A stretch of DNA of 64,000 bases from Gammaproteobacteria bacterium (GCA_021773975.1 JAJFJN010000046.1:62001-126000); one strand, 5' to 3'; shown: positions 7,869 to 16,746, numbered from the stretch's first letter. Numbers and translations: made by a program. Notes: generated by a model not told the origin, from the sequence alone.

Positions 7869-8873
7869 TCACACCTTTCTCGCAACTATCCACATATTCG
7901 AAGACAATCCCTGCTTTACCAAAAACGCCTGGAAGACTGAACCCAAACGATCCCACTCATCAATTAAAACTCTCTGAAGAAAAGGAGTGCCTGATAGATC
8001 GAACAATCCTGACAACGCTTTATTCCTGACCAGATCGGCATCTAGAACACCGGGGGTAAAACATTCTAAAACCTTTAGCCCCTTATCGTTGAGCAACTTG
8101 GCCAATGATTCTTGATTAAAATAATTCAGATGCTCATGGTCAACGGTGTCACTTATCACCCCCAGGGTTTCAACATCAAATCCCTTTCCATTAGGGCAGG
8201 TCATCATGAGGATCCCACCAGGCTTCAGCAAGTTAATGGCTGCTCCGATAAAATCGGCCGGGGCAAACAAATGCTCGATTACTTCAAAGCTAGCAATTAC
8301 ATCAAATAAATCTTTACTATCCAGTTGGATCTGTTCAACTGGCTTCTCTATCACTTCAAGTCCGCGTCCCCTGCATGTTTCCGCCAGATCCGGGGTTGGC
8401 TCAACGGCAACAATTCGACTAAAGACATTACGCGATTTCAGCTCTGCGCAGAACGTCCCAAAGCCGGCCCCAATCTCCAGCAGTGATTTTTTTTCGATTT
8501 TGTACTTATTGCAGAGTTCCAACAAACGATCCACACGCGGCACAAATATTTTATCTCTTCGAACCTCTTCTGAGGCCGGAAAGATAACATTGTTCCAATA
8601 AGCATAATTGGGCGAACCCTGATAAAACCAAGCCAATACTTCTGGTGTAGGACGTGGATTGACAAAAAAAGTTTCGCAATTTACACAGTCAACATACCTA
8701 ATCCCATTCTTTACAAACTTAAAAGTAGCCTCATTCAATCCACAGGCCGGACACGACACCGCTACAAACGCCTCATATTTGGATAGCATTCTTCCAATAT
8801 CAGCTAGCGCAACAACCTTCTGTTTCGTCATCAACTCTGAAGGTCGTATTGCTTCTTCCGTTAACTTCGCCAC
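7869..8873 (-). CDS. Class I SAM-dependent methyltransferase with N-terminal zinc-ribbon-like region
   Basis: A 334-residue protein. An N-terminal four-cysteine region (CPACG, then CVNCE, residues ~40-67) resembles a zinc ribbon and is followed by FFVNPRPTPEVLAWFY, a segment common in sugar and polysaccharide methyltransferases. The catalytic core has LLEIGAGFGTFCAEL near residue 135, VEP with the acidic ribose-binding residue, ASFEVIEHL, and LKPGGILMMTCPN. It is the last gene of the hisH-hisF-pseA-like operon, 3 bases after the amidotransferase. Glycan O- or N-methylation is likely; the acceptor is unknown. Confidence 0.75.
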   Translation of the reverse strand: MAKLTEEAIRPSELMTKQKVVALADIGRMLSKYEAFVAVSCPACGLNEATFKFVKNGIRYVDCVNCETFFVNPRPTPEVLAWFYQGSPNYAYWNNVIFPASEEVRRDKIFVPRVDRLLELCNKYKIEKKSLLEIGAGFGTFCAELKSRNVFSRIVAVEPTPDLAETCRGRGLEVIEKPVEQIQLDSKDLFDVIASFEVIEHLFAPADFIGAAINLLKPGGILMMTCPNGKGFDVETLGVISDTVDHEHLNYFNQESLAKLLNDKGLKVLECFTPGVLDADLVRNKALSGLFDLSGTPFLQRVLIDEWDRLGSVFQAFLVKQGLSSNMWIVARKV

Positions 8874-8876
8874 TAA

Positions 8877-10088
8877 TCATGCCCTCTGATATTTTTGTTG
8901 TTTTTCTTCAGAAAGATGAACCATCCCGTAGGAAGAAGAACCTCCCCAAATATTTCCCTTCCACCACAAACCATCCTGAATCCACCAAACCCTCGGGTCT
9001 CGAAAAGTATCACAAGTCTCATCAAACTCTTTTTTAGACATATTGACATAGGTTAACCATCGCGAGAGGTCGCTTGGTTTTATATGATCCCTGTTTCTTA
9101 CTTCATTGATTCCCTCATCACGAGTCATTCTGCCTGCCCGGATATCCTTACAGGCATGATCTGTTGCCCTGCCATAACCAAACTTGATAAATTTAAGATA
9201 GTCATGGATTCCATTTTCATGCATATCATCCAAGTTGGATGACCTTCGATAAGTGCGTTCAAATCTTCTCTCTGATCCCTTCCAGCCATAAAGATCAGCA
9301 ACCAGCTTGGCGTTTTTTACGCCATCCCAATCAACATAATTACTCAGATAGATGCCCCGAACACCCACATCATAAATATCATCATCCGAAGGATATTTTG
9401 CCCATAGTAGATCTTTTTCACTCAGCCCTTCTTTGTGCTCTGAATGCCCAATGGCTTCAAGCCCTTCATCTGTGAAATCACCCCAATCGTAGCCGCGTAA
9501 GGCGTGCTCTTTCCTGTATTTTGCGGTGAACTCAACAAAATCATTGTATGAATGCATTCCACCTAAATCCATAAAGCCATGTTCACCCCACAATATCAAA
9601 GGAACTTTATATTTAACTGCAACATCAATCGGTGTTGAAAAAATACCGCAATGGGCATGCCAGTTCATATCACCTTGAACTTTAAATCCAAGCCGGTTCA
9701 TCTTAATCAATACATCAACCGAGGGGCGTACGATAATATGATCGCAATTAAAAATCTCACGCATTCGCAGCAGGTTAAACTCACCCTCTGGCAGATAATT
9801 ATTGCCGTGATATGTAACCAGAAGCGGTTTCAAACCAAGTTTGTTAACTGCAATATGAGTCTGAAAATAACTATCCTTTCCCCCACTCACCGGAATCACA
9901 ATATCATAAGAATTTTTACTTCGATAAGAGTCTGTTAACTCTTTAAGTAGTTCCCAACGTTGTTCCCAGTCGATATCAGATGTTTGCATAGAGACACGGC
10001 AAGCTGTGCAAATACAGCTGTCATCAATGCTTAACGGCACCGCTGATGCCGTAGAACTTAAACATCGGGCACAATAAGTAACAGCCAT
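8877..10088 (-). CDS. pseA: N-acetyl sugar amidotransferase (PseA/WbpG-like)
   Basis: PseA/WbpG enzymes convert an N-acetyl group on a sugar into an acetamidino group, using ammonia channelled from a HisH/HisF-like pair. The 403-residue protein carries two CxxC pairs (Cys6/Cys9 and Cys27/Cys30) and the ATP-pyrophosphatase motif SGGKDS at residues 68-73, followed by LVTYHGNNYLPEGEFNL and WHAHCGIF. It lies in one minus-strand operon after hisH-like and hisF-like genes, exactly the three-gene set known from acetamidino-sugar loci of Pseudomonas and the Pse5Ac7Am pathway of Campylobacter. Pse as substrate is inferred from the neighbouring pseF; a mannuronate-type sugar is the main alternative. 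Confidence 0.87.
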   Translation of the reverse strand: MAVTYCARCLSSTASAVPLSIDDSCICTACRVSMQTSDIDWEQRWELLKELTDSYRSKNSYDIVIPVSGGKDSYFQTHIAVNKLGLKPLLVTYHGNNYLPEGEFNLLRMREIFNCDHIIVRPSVDVLIKMNRLGFKVQGDMNWHAHCGIFSTPIDVAVKYKVPLILWGEHGFMDLGGMHSYNDFVEFTAKYRKEHALRGYDWGDFTDEGLEAIGHSEHKEGLSEKDLLWAKYPSDDDIYDVGVRGIYLSNYVDWDGVKNAKLVADLYGWKGSERRFERTYRRSSNLDDMHENGIHDYLKFIKFGYGRATDHACKDIRAGRMTRDEGINEVRNRDHIKPSDLSRWLTYVNMSKKEFDETCDTFRDPRVWWIQDGLWWKGNIWGGSSSYGMVHLSEEKQQKYQRA

Positions 10089-10149
10089 ATTTTCTCCAAC
10101 ATATTTTAGTAAAAATTAAATAGCCGACCATAAATCATTATGACTACGC

Positions 10150-10938
10150 TCATAAGCGCACATTGACACCTGCTCGTTTTAACGCCTGCTTACCATGCCG
10201 GTCAGCCATCTCTTTGAAGTGCCAGAGATTCGCTGCAGCCACAGCTGATGCCCCAGCCCGGACACCATGGCTGTAAGCTTCAAAACTTCCAACTCCACCA
10301 AGCGCTATAATGGGAATAGATGTTACTCTCGAAACAGCTTCTATCAACTCCAGATCATATCCCATCCCTGAGCCATCTCTGTCAATACTTTGAAGGAGTA
10401 TCTCTCCTGCACCATACTCTTCCGCCCTTTTAGCCCAGACTTCTGGCGACATACCTGTAGCCGTATCCCCCCCATCAATAAACACCTCATAAGTTCCATC
10501 TTCATGTTTGCGCACATCAATATTTACGACAATCGCCTGGCTGCCAAATGAAGTGGATGCTTGCCTGATTAGCTCAGGTGTCCTGAAAGCCTGAGAGTTT
10601 ATCGATACCTTATCTGCCCCTCGGACAATTCGCGCTCGAATATCATCAAGTGTACGAATCCTACCGCCCCAGGTAAGCGGCATAAAACAGGTTTTACTAA
10701 CCGCCTCAAGTATCCCCAAAGCCCCCCCTAAATCTTTAATCTTGGCGTCATTCCTTCCAATGTCGTAATGATCTTCTCTGCTGATATCCAGATAGATCAG
10801 CTCATCCACATTCCAATGGTTAAAGCGCTCAACTTCATGAATGGGGTTGCCAATAATCTGATGAATGGAGAAGCTTTCACTTCGAACCAACAGACCATTT
10901 TTCAGTAGTAATACAGGGATAAGTCTTGTTTTTAACAT
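10150..10938 (-). CDS. HisF-like cyclase-family subunit of the acetamidino pathway (HisF2)
   Basis: TIM-barrel protein of the HisF/HisA family, 262 residues. Compared with histidine-biosynthetic HisF, the N-terminal catalytic aspartate of the IPCLDVKDG motif is replaced: here it reads LIPVLLLKNG, with Leu at position 11. Asp in VVNIDVRK is kept. Phosphate-binding glycines GGIR-like (LTWGGRIRTLDDI) and GGVGS are present. The substitution and position beside pseA/WbpG indicate the paralogue that feeds ammonia to a sugar amidotransferase rather than a histidine enzyme. It overlaps the hisH-like gene by seven bases. Confidence 0.83.
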   Translation of the reverse strand: MLKTRLIPVLLLKNGLLVRSESFSIHQIIGNPIHEVERFNHWNVDELIYLDISREDHYDIGRNDAKIKDLGGALGILEAVSKTCFMPLTWGGRIRTLDDIRARIVRGADKVSINSQAFRTPELIRQASTSFGSQAIVVNIDVRKHEDGTYEVFIDGGDTATGMSPEVWAKRAEEYGAGEILLQSIDRDGSGMGYDLELIEAVSRVTSIPIIALGGVGSFEAYSHGVRAGASAVAAANLWHFKEMADRHGKQALKRAGVNVRL

Positions 10939-11558
10939 TTCTCAATCATGCGAAACCAGTTTGTTAGTATTTTAAGGCCATCTTTTTGACTTTTTTCAGG
11001 ATGGTACTGTGTTGCCATAATATTCTTATACTCAACACTAGCCACAAATTCATCACCGTGGCAACAATATCCACTCACCACATCCTGATCTTCCGGTTTA
11101 AATACATAACTGTGCACAAAATAAAATGTAGGCGTGTGTGGCATTCCTTTATACAGACCTTGATCCTTTTTTACTTCCACATCATTCCATCCAATATGAG
11201 GAATCCGAATAGAGCCATCACCGGGATTCTTTAAGCGTTGCACTTCTCCAGGGATCCAGCCAAGGCCTTCATGCTTGCCATGTTCAGTGCTGTTGCTGGC
11301 TAATAACTGCATGCCCAGGCAAATGCCTAGCATAGGCTTTCCACCTTCCAACACATGCTCTCTCAGTGCATGATCAAAACCAAGTTTCCTAAGATTCTTC
11401 ATCCCATCGCCAAAGGCACCGACCCCTGGTAGCACAACAGCATCCACCTCTGATAAATCAGCAGGGCTACTTACAACCTCAAGTTCAGCTTTAACTGCTT
11501 TAAACCCATTTATAACAGACTGGATATTACCCATCCCATAATCAATCAATCCAATCAT
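10932..11558 (-). CDS. HisH-like glutamine amidotransferase subunit (HisH2)
   Basis: Class I glutaminase of 208 residues that releases ammonia from glutamine for its HisF-like partner. The nucleophile elbow GICLGMQ places the catalytic cysteine at residue 80, and the C-terminal MATQYHPEKSQ supplies the His/Glu of the triad. N-terminal IGLIDYGMGNIQSV is typical HisH. The overlap with the next gene supports a heterodimeric synthase. Because no other histidine genes are present and the downstream gene is PseA-like, I assign it to acetamidino-sugar synthesis. A stop codon of an open frame upstream overlaps its start (ATGA), but that frame is not recognisable as a gene. Confidence 0.85.
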   Translation of the reverse strand: MIGLIDYGMGNIQSVINGFKAVKAELEVVSSPADLSEVDAVVLPGVGAFGDGMKNLRKLGFDHALREHVLEGGKPMLGICLGMQLLASNSTEHGKHEGLGWIPGEVQRLKNPGDGSIRIPHIGWNDVEVKKDQGLYKGMPHTPTFYFVHSYVFKPEDQDVVSGYCCHGDEFVASVEYKNIMATQYHPEKSQKDGLKILTNWFRMIEKC

Positions 11559-11991
11559 TGTTCACTTCTCTCGAGATTCATCCTGGCGGCTTCTCTATTC
11601 AAGAGATGAGGGTATTTTGAAGCCAATCCAGAGCCTGCTCTAATTCTGTGTTTGTCTTGTAGCATAAGGGGCACCATTGAGTGAATTAAGAGCACTGTTT
11701 TTATGTAACCTATTGAAATGTAGCCCTTCTCAGGATTATAGATGCAGTGGGCCATAGGGTACCATCCCACTAAATACCTCACCCCTGAAAACACAACAAG
11801 CCAGCAATAGAGACATTCAATAGATTGTAGAGGAATACACAGATGCTTGAGAGGCATGATGCAGCAAAATAAACGCAAGACTGGGCAATTAACCTGTATT
11901 CGCGAATGACAATATCTCTAGAACAAAGCTGAAACCCTATGTGAACACCACAAAAATTCAGTCAATACTTACCTGCCATATGAGGCCTGAG
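11559..11991. other. Intergenic stretch upstream of the acetamidino operon
   Basis: About 430 bases without a supported gene. An open frame on the minus strand (11555-11878, 107 codons) ends in an ATGA overlap with the hisH-like gene, but its composition (Cys/Trp/Leu-rich first half) and lack of motifs argue against a real product; it may contain decayed coding sequence. The promoter of the hisH-hisF-pseA operon is expected here but I cannot point to a clear -35/-10 pair. Confidence 0.4.
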
Positions 11992-12239
11992 CTAGCCCGC
12001 ATTTCTCACAAGGCGGACCCTGTTAATGGAAAAAGTCATTAGATTTTAGATCGTTAAGCCCCATAATCTTATGGCAACACATTTACACTCTGCCCTATTT
12101 GATTTTTGGAATAATCTGGCTTTGCATCTTGAGCGATAGGCCTTGAACCGTAGAGCAACTATGCTTCGGCGGCCAATCGCCCAACCTGCTTTGCCAGATT
12201 ACCCCAAAAACCCAAATCCTTGTGAGAAATGCAGGCTAG
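11992..12239. mobile_element. Short palindromic MITE-like element with terminal inverted repeats
   Basis: The ends are inverted repeats of 22 bases with a single mismatch, sharing the core GCATTTCTCACAAGG (left end 11992-12013, right end 12218-12239 on the opposite strand). Inside, a second imperfect inverted repeat of about 40 bases runs from ~12101 to ~12210: TAATCTGGC and GCGAT.GGCC on each arm with a short loop around 12150. No transposase is encoded. The ~250-base size, terminal repeats and internal foldback are those of a non-autonomous DNA transposon. I see no clear target-site duplication and cannot name the parent IS family. Confidence 0.7.
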
Positions 12240-12265
12240 TATAGGTAGTTTGCTACGACTTAGTT

Positions 12266-13708
12266 GTGAAACCGATGCTCCCTACCCGTTACATCGAATT
12301 GATAGACAACATCTGGCAGCTCCAGCGGGTGCACAATAGTGATGATTTTGAATTCGCCGTCGACACAATCGTCGATTTTTGTGCTAATCACCTACCTGGC
12401 GAATCCAGGAAGCACTTGTTTACGCCAGGTGAAACCCACAACTATTGGATAGTGCCAAAAAGGTGGAATCTCAAAAGTTTTAGTCTGCACGATGCCGAGG
12501 GCAACTTGGTGGCTACCCACCACAGTCACCCGCTGGCTGTAGGCGCTTATTCCCAATCTATCAAGCAAGGGCTATCGCTTCAGGCACTCAAAGAAAAGAC
12601 TTTTTCCAGGCCGGACCTGCCAGAGGTTTACTCATTAGTGTTTGGGCGCATGTATCGTCATTGGGAGTCAGGATGGGATTTATCCCTCCCCGATAAAGTT
12701 GTAGATGCACTTCCGGCCGGCGAAGTTAGGATTAACATTGACGCCGAGTTCACTGATGCGCCCATGCCACTTTTTGAACTCGAGTGGACCGGCAAGTCCG
12801 AACAGACTGTTTTTATAGTAGCCCACCTGGATCATCCCGGTCAGGTCAATGATTCACTATCGGGCTGTATAGCCTCACTGCAGATCATTGAAAACCTGCA
12901 GCGTATCTTTTCTCACCCCCGGTTCACATATCGTGTGCTGCTGGTGCCGGAAATTATCGGCAGTGCACTCTACCTGGGTCGGTTTTCTGATCTTGCTCAA
13001 AAGGGGCTATTCTGCTTCTGCCCAAATATGACTAGCCACGACGCCCCATTGGCCATGTGTCAAAGCAAGTCTCAATCAAGTTATCTGGACTTGGCCCTGG
13101 AACTTGCGCTTAAAGAATCGGAACAGCCCTTTGTTCAGGGGCCGTTTCACCTCTACCCCGACTGTGGAGACGAGATCAGTTTTGACACGGTAGGCCTATC
13201 CATTCCAACACCGACACTTTCCAGAGTCGGCGAGCAGTATCCGGCCTATCACACCTCCGATGACAATCTCGATGCCTTCTTGTCCACACGGGCTCAGTCA
13301 CGCCACGCCGAGTTTGTAAAGATTGCCACTCGAGCGATGGCCATCATTGAACTCAATCAGGAGTTGCAGCCTCAGTTTGTGGGCATCCCCTGCTTGAGCC
13401 ACCCAGACCTGGATTTATACCTGAGCGGATCCAATTGCAATAATGTCCTGCTCAAAGATGGCTGTGTACTTGACCTGAATCATCACCCTATCGACCTGAG
13501 ACATTTCATGGAGTTCTTCCTGGATGCCCTGAACCAGCCTGGGGTTACCATCTTGGATATCGCCTACGCTGCCCAGCTGCCGTTCGGCTTTGTTGAGGAC
13601 TACGCCAAAGGTTTCATGGCAAAGCAGCTGGTAAGGGGCAAAGCCGCCTGGAACCGCATGGCTATTGGGCATGTATCCAGCGTTAATCTGCGACCGCCAC
13701 AGCTCTGA
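12266..13708 (+). CDS. DUF4910 domain protein, M28-like zinc aminopeptidase fold
   Basis: 480 residues of the DUF4910/aminopeptidase-like family frequently found in surface-polysaccharide and secondary-metabolite loci. A putative metal site is visible: AHLDHPGQVNDSLSG with His187 and Asp196, PEIIG with Glu229, an acidic CGDEISFD segment and YHTSDDN, all in the order expected for an M28-type fold. A C-terminal winged-helix-like part follows. Whether it is an active peptidase/amidohydrolase is not known. The start is taken as GTG 12266; ATG 12275 is an alternative and neither has a clear ribosome binding site. It begins 26 bases after the MITE-like element and converges on the acyltransferase operon. 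Confidence 0.75.
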   Translation: MKPMLPTRYIELIDNIWQLQRVHNSDDFEFAVDTIVDFCANHLPGESRKHLFTPGETHNYWIVPKRWNLKSFSLHDAEGNLVATHHSHPLAVGAYSQSIKQGLSLQALKEKTFSRPDLPEVYSLVFGRMYRHWESGWDLSLPDKVVDALPAGEVRINIDAEFTDAPMPLFELEWTGKSEQTVFIVAHLDHPGQVNDSLSGCIASLQIIENLQRIFSHPRFTYRVLLVPEIIGSALYLGRFSDLAQKGLFCFCPNMTSHDAPLAMCQSKSQSSYLDLALELALKESEQPFVQGPFHLYPDCGDEISFDTVGLSIPTPTLSRVGEQYPAYHTSDDNLDAFLSTRAQSRHAEFVKIATRAMAIIELNQELQPQFVGIPCLSHPDLDLYLSGSNCNNVLLKDGCVLDLNHHPIDLRHFMEFFLDALNQPGVTILDIAYAAQLPFGFVEDYAKGFMAKQLVRGKAAWNRMAIGHVSSVNLRPPQL

Positions 13709-13832
13709 TTTGAGATACCTGCCTAGCCTGCAATGTAGTTTCGCTGCTCTACTTTATCCCAATCCCACATAACGAGCAGAATCAGATGAAGGGGCAAATC
13801 TTTATCCAGCGAGTGGTTATTCCCCTGGGAGA

Positions 13833-14753
13833 TCACTCAAGATCAGCTTCATCGCTGCCGGGGTCTGCCGCGTTGTACAGATAAAAACCAGCCCAGTTTG
13901 TTGAATCCGGCTTTTCATTGGCGATGCCGTCACGACCGGCCGTACTACCATCAAACGGTATTTTTCCGGGCGTGAACAGGGGTGGCTCCTCCAGCAGATA
14001 GAAGGGGTCTTCACCAAGCCGGTCAGCGGCGGTATTGAAGGTTGTTACATAATCCACCGAATGCACCCACGCGTCCCCCAACCGGCTGCTTTTCACATGG
14101 TCTTCCTCGCGCAAATTGCGGACATGGCGGGCCAGATCATAGCGAATATCAAGGTCAAGGTGGCGGACAGTGGCGCTGAATGTTTTGTCCACCGGCTTGC
14201 CGTTAACAATCGGCATCCGCCTGATCAGTTTGTTGTAAACATAGGGTACGTCACACATGGCTTCCACCTGATGGGCCATACCCACCAGGTAGCCCGATGG
14301 CAAACCAATGGTCACCACCCGTGCGCCCCCCTTTAACATCCGGTCAAACGGTGAGTTCCAGCCGAAACTATTGGTCGAATTATTGGCGCATATATCGTTC
14401 TGCCTTGCCCCCTGTGCCGTTACTGAAAACATGGGGTGCAGGCTGCGCAAGGATTGCGGGCGAGTGCGCAGATATTCTGGCAGCAGCCCCATAAGGGTCG
14501 GCGTCTCCTCCCATACGAAGTCCATATCAAAACGCATGACCTGCGTTGTGTAGGCAGGCATGACAATCGTACCCTCGGGGCCGACGACATCGCAGATGGC
14601 ATCCAGATAGGCCGCACAGAAATCATCGCGGGTTTTGGTACCCGCCACAGCACCCACCTTAGCCAAATCTGCGTGTACCCAAACGGTTTGCCCAGACTCC
14701 ACGCCAACGTCTGTCAGCGCAATACGAATATCATCTTTTGTTATAATTTTCAT
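13833..14753 (-). CDS. AAC(3)-family (antibiotic_NAT) N-acyltransferase
   Basis: 306 residues of the aminoglycoside 3-N-acetyltransferase family. Recognisable blocks are VWVHADLAKVG near residue 25, IVMPAYT, LHPMFSVTAQG, FGWNSPFDRMLKGGARVVTIGL and GMAHQVEAMCDVPY. Chromosomal members in glycan loci are thought to acylate amino sugars rather than confer drug resistance, and none of the local genes suggests a resistance role. It is the last gene of an eight-gene minus-strand operon and lies 15 bases after an acyl carrier protein, so I infer that it takes an acyl or aminoacyl group from that carrier to an amino-sugar acceptor. That donor is unproven. Confidence 0.8.
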   Translation of the reverse strand: MKIITKDDIRIALTDVGVESGQTVWVHADLAKVGAVAGTKTRDDFCAAYLDAICDVVGPEGTIVMPAYTTQVMRFDMDFVWEETPTLMGLLPEYLRTRPQSLRSLHPMFSVTAQGARQNDICANNSTNSFGWNSPFDRMLKGGARVVTIGLPSGYLVGMAHQVEAMCDVPYVYNKLIRRMPIVNGKPVDKTFSATVRHLDLDIRYDLARHVRNLREEDHVKSSRLGDAWVHSVDYVTTFNTAADRLGEDPFYLLEEPPLFTPGKIPFDGSTAGRDGIANEKPDSTNWAGFYLYNAADPGSDEADLE

Positions 14754-14768
14754 CAGCGTAAAGCGGTC

Positions 14769-15005
14769 TCAGCAATCGACGCCGTTTTTTCTCAGCACCT
14801 CAAGAATGTCACCGACACATGAAAAACCGGCAATTTCATCCGTTGAAAACTCAATGCCAAAGGTTGATTCCAGCTTTATGACAAGATTGATGTGATTGAA
14901 TGAATCCCAATCCTTTACGTCTCTTGCCGTCAATTCGGGTGTGATGACCAGGTCATCACGGCCAAAGACCTCACGAAAGACATTCTGAACGCGTTCAATA
15001 CTCAT
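14769..15005 (-). CDS. Acyl carrier protein (dedicated, stand-alone)
   Basis: A 78-residue acidic helical protein with the 4'-phosphopantetheine attachment motif DSFNHINL, serine at residue 35, and the usual downstream helix (IEFSTDEIAGF). It is not the fatty-acid AcpP, which has a conserved DSLDTVEL-type motif and sits with fab genes; this copy is embedded between a methyltransferase and an AAC(3)-like acyltransferase. It is the natural carrier for a building block activated by the adenylation enzyme at 20971-22440 in the same operon (inference). It should be cytosolic and need a phosphopantetheinyl transferase encoded elsewhere. Confidence 0.9.
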   Translation of the reverse strand: MSIERVQNVFREVFGRDDLVITPELTARDVKDWDSFNHINLVIKLESTFGIEFSTDEIAGFSCVGDILEVLRKNGVDC

Positions 15006-15059
15006 TTATTCTTCCTCTTTTTCGCTATAAGTAGGTCACTATGGATGTGAAAGATTAAC

Positions 15060-15956
15060 CTATTCAACGATGAAGGTGGCCAGCCGAGGCACGGGATCAT
15101 TGCCCCGCTGTGCGTATGCAGCATTTTCACGCTCTTTTATGACGCGGAAACCCGCCGTTTCAAGGTGCTCTCTTACTTCACCCATCGTGTTGTAAACGTA
15201 TATGGCATCAATTTCCGCCGCCGTCATGGCAACGGATATAAACCCCTTGCCGCCGGGGGCCAGGATTTTACGCATGCCTTTTAGCAGGGCAACAGGGTCA
15301 TCCAGCAGGTGCAGGATCTGGACAGAGATGATAAACGGCCATTTTTCATCAGGGACATCAAAGGTGACATCCCGGTTTTCACCTTTCCATCGCCCGGAAA
15401 ATCCAAAATGCTCCATTTGTTGTCGGGCAAAGGCGAGGGCATGATCGCTGATATCGTAACCAGTACCGATAACGTCATCCGTGGTTGAAAGGGCTAACCG
15501 GCTATAAAAGCCCGCACCAACACCGATATCACAGAAACGGCGGTCGCTGCTTTCTGCGATAAGTTTCATGAACTCATCACGAAAATAGCAAAGATGCCCG
15601 TATTCATGCGGCCAAAGATAGTTTAGAAGCAACACACCGGGCAGGTAGGTCGAAAACATATAATCGGGGTTTTCAAAGACCTCTTTGGCAGTATCGCAAT
15701 GACTTTTGGAAAGATAATGTCCTTCTGCGGCGAAGCGTCTTTGCAGCTTTTCGGTTTCAAGCGAGAAGCGAATATACCCTACTGCTGCTTGCTCCAGCTT
15801 TTCAGTATCACCACCGGAAACGGCATCCAGTGTCTGCTCCAGGCCTTTTTCCCATGCATCGCCAAAACGTTCCCTCAGACGGCCAATGCTCGACGCCATG
15901 AAGGGTGCTTTTTTGGCGAAAATATCTTCAAATTTGATGACTGTTTTATAGGGCAC
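15060..15956 (-). CDS. SAM-dependent methyltransferase (first of two in the cluster)
   Basis: 298 residues. The N-terminal ~130 residues are helical with no recognised domain. The class I methyltransferase core starts with FCDIGVGAGFYSRLAL (about residues 140-156), followed by GTGYDISDHAL and the IISVQILHLLDDPVALLKGM and APGGKGFISV segments. The C terminus (HLETAGFRVIKERENAAYAQRG) matches methyltransferases that act on small molecules. It lies 54 bases upstream of the carrier protein gene. It may methylate the carrier-bound or sugar-linked building block; the substrate cannot be deduced. Confidence 0.75.
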   Translation of the reverse strand: MPYKTVIKFEDIFAKKAPFMASSIGRLRERFGDAWEKGLEQTLDAVSGGDTEKLEQAAVGYIRFSLETEKLQRRFAAEGHYLSKSHCDTAKEVFENPDYMFSTYLPGVLLLNYLWPHEYGHLCYFRDEFMKLIAESSDRRFCDIGVGAGFYSRLALSTTDDVIGTGYDISDHALAFARQQMEHFGFSGRWKGENRDVTFDVPDEKWPFIISVQILHLLDDPVALLKGMRKILAPGGKGFISVAMTAAEIDAIYVYNTMGEVREHLETAGFRVIKERENAAYAQRGNDPVPRLATFIVE

Positions 15957-15996
15957 GGATTTACTCGAATCACTATGGCCTGTTAGCAGGCTCTAT

Positions 15997-16746
15997 TTAA
16001 ATGGCTTTGAACACGTAGACAAAAACGCCGCCGACATCATCAGGAACATCCGGGCCAAGCTTGATCTTTTTGATCATTTCAAAGTTTCCGCCTAAAGTCA
16101 TCTCTTCTTCAAACATGGTTTCGTGCCTTTTGAAATCACCAATCATATGCAGACCGGATTTAAGGGCGTTAATTTCGATTTGCGCCAACTCAAAGTTTTC
16201 TTCGCGAAGCGCCTTGTTGACGATAAAGGTGTGATAGGCGTAAAGCGCCTCGGTGCGCTCATCCAGCGTATCGTAATAGGGTAAAACCTCACCACCCATA
16301 AGGTAGAGGCCGTTGGGCTTCAGGTTTTTATGGATGTTGGCGACAAATTTTTCGGCTGAATCGTAATGAATATGATCATGGGCAAAGACCGACACGACAA
16401 AATCAAACGCATTCGGTTCGCAATAGGTTGTAGCATCTGCACAAAGGGTTTCAACCCCATCCAGGTTTCGGCCATGAAGGATGTTCTTGCAGTTTTCATC
16501 CATGTCTATCGCGGTAATTTCAAGCTTTTCAAGCTTGGCAAAATCTTCCGTTGCCAGCCCTGTTCCCGCACCGATTTCAAGTATGCGCGCACCGCCCTTT
16601 CCCTCATACGCCTCGCTTATGTCCTTGACCAATTCCCCCACCATTTCGACGTAATAGGGGTGGGAACGCTCCACGGCATGATAAATGTCGAGATTGATGT
16701 ATCGCGACATTTCAAGGTTAGTGACATCATTCTTACCTGAGTTCAT
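15997..16746 (-). CDS. SAM-dependent methyltransferase (second of two in the cluster)
   Basis: 249 residues with a classical class I core: ILEIGAGTGLATEDF near residues 54-68, AIDMDENC, CADATTY, and NLKPNGLYLMGGEVLP. The early segment YHAVERSHPYYVEMV and the histidine-rich VFAHDHIHYD between motifs II and III are distinctive. It is not closely similar to the neighbouring methyltransferase, so the pair probably performs two different methylations rather than being a tandem duplication. It is separated from the neighbour by 40 bases within one operon. Confidence 0.75.
   Translation of the reverse strand: MNSGKNDVTNLEMSRYINLDIYHAVERSHPYYVEMVGELVKDISEAYEGKGGARILEIGAGTGLATEDFAKLEKLEITAIDMDENCKNILHGRNLDGVETLCADATTYCEPNAFDFVVSVFAHDHIHYDSAEKFVANIHKNLKPNGLYLMGGEVLPYYDTLDERTEALYAYHTFIVNKALREENFELAQIEINALKSGLHMIGDFKRHETMFEEEMTLGGNFEMIKKIKLGPDVPDDVGGVFVYVFKAI

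Noticed and set aside
10150-11558. hisH/hisF as histidine biosynthesis genes
   Set aside because: Asp11 of HisF is replaced by Leu, no other his genes are present, and the pair is fused in an operon with a PseA/WbpG-like amidotransferase.
11555-11878. 107-codon minus-strand frame overlapping the hisH-like start as ATGA
   Set aside because: No ribosome binding site, odd composition and no motif; kept only as a note that decayed coding sequence might be present.
13833-14753. AAC(3)-like gene as an aminoglycoside resistance determinant
   Set aside because: No integron, IS or resistance neighbours; it is embedded in a biosynthetic operon beside a carrier protein.
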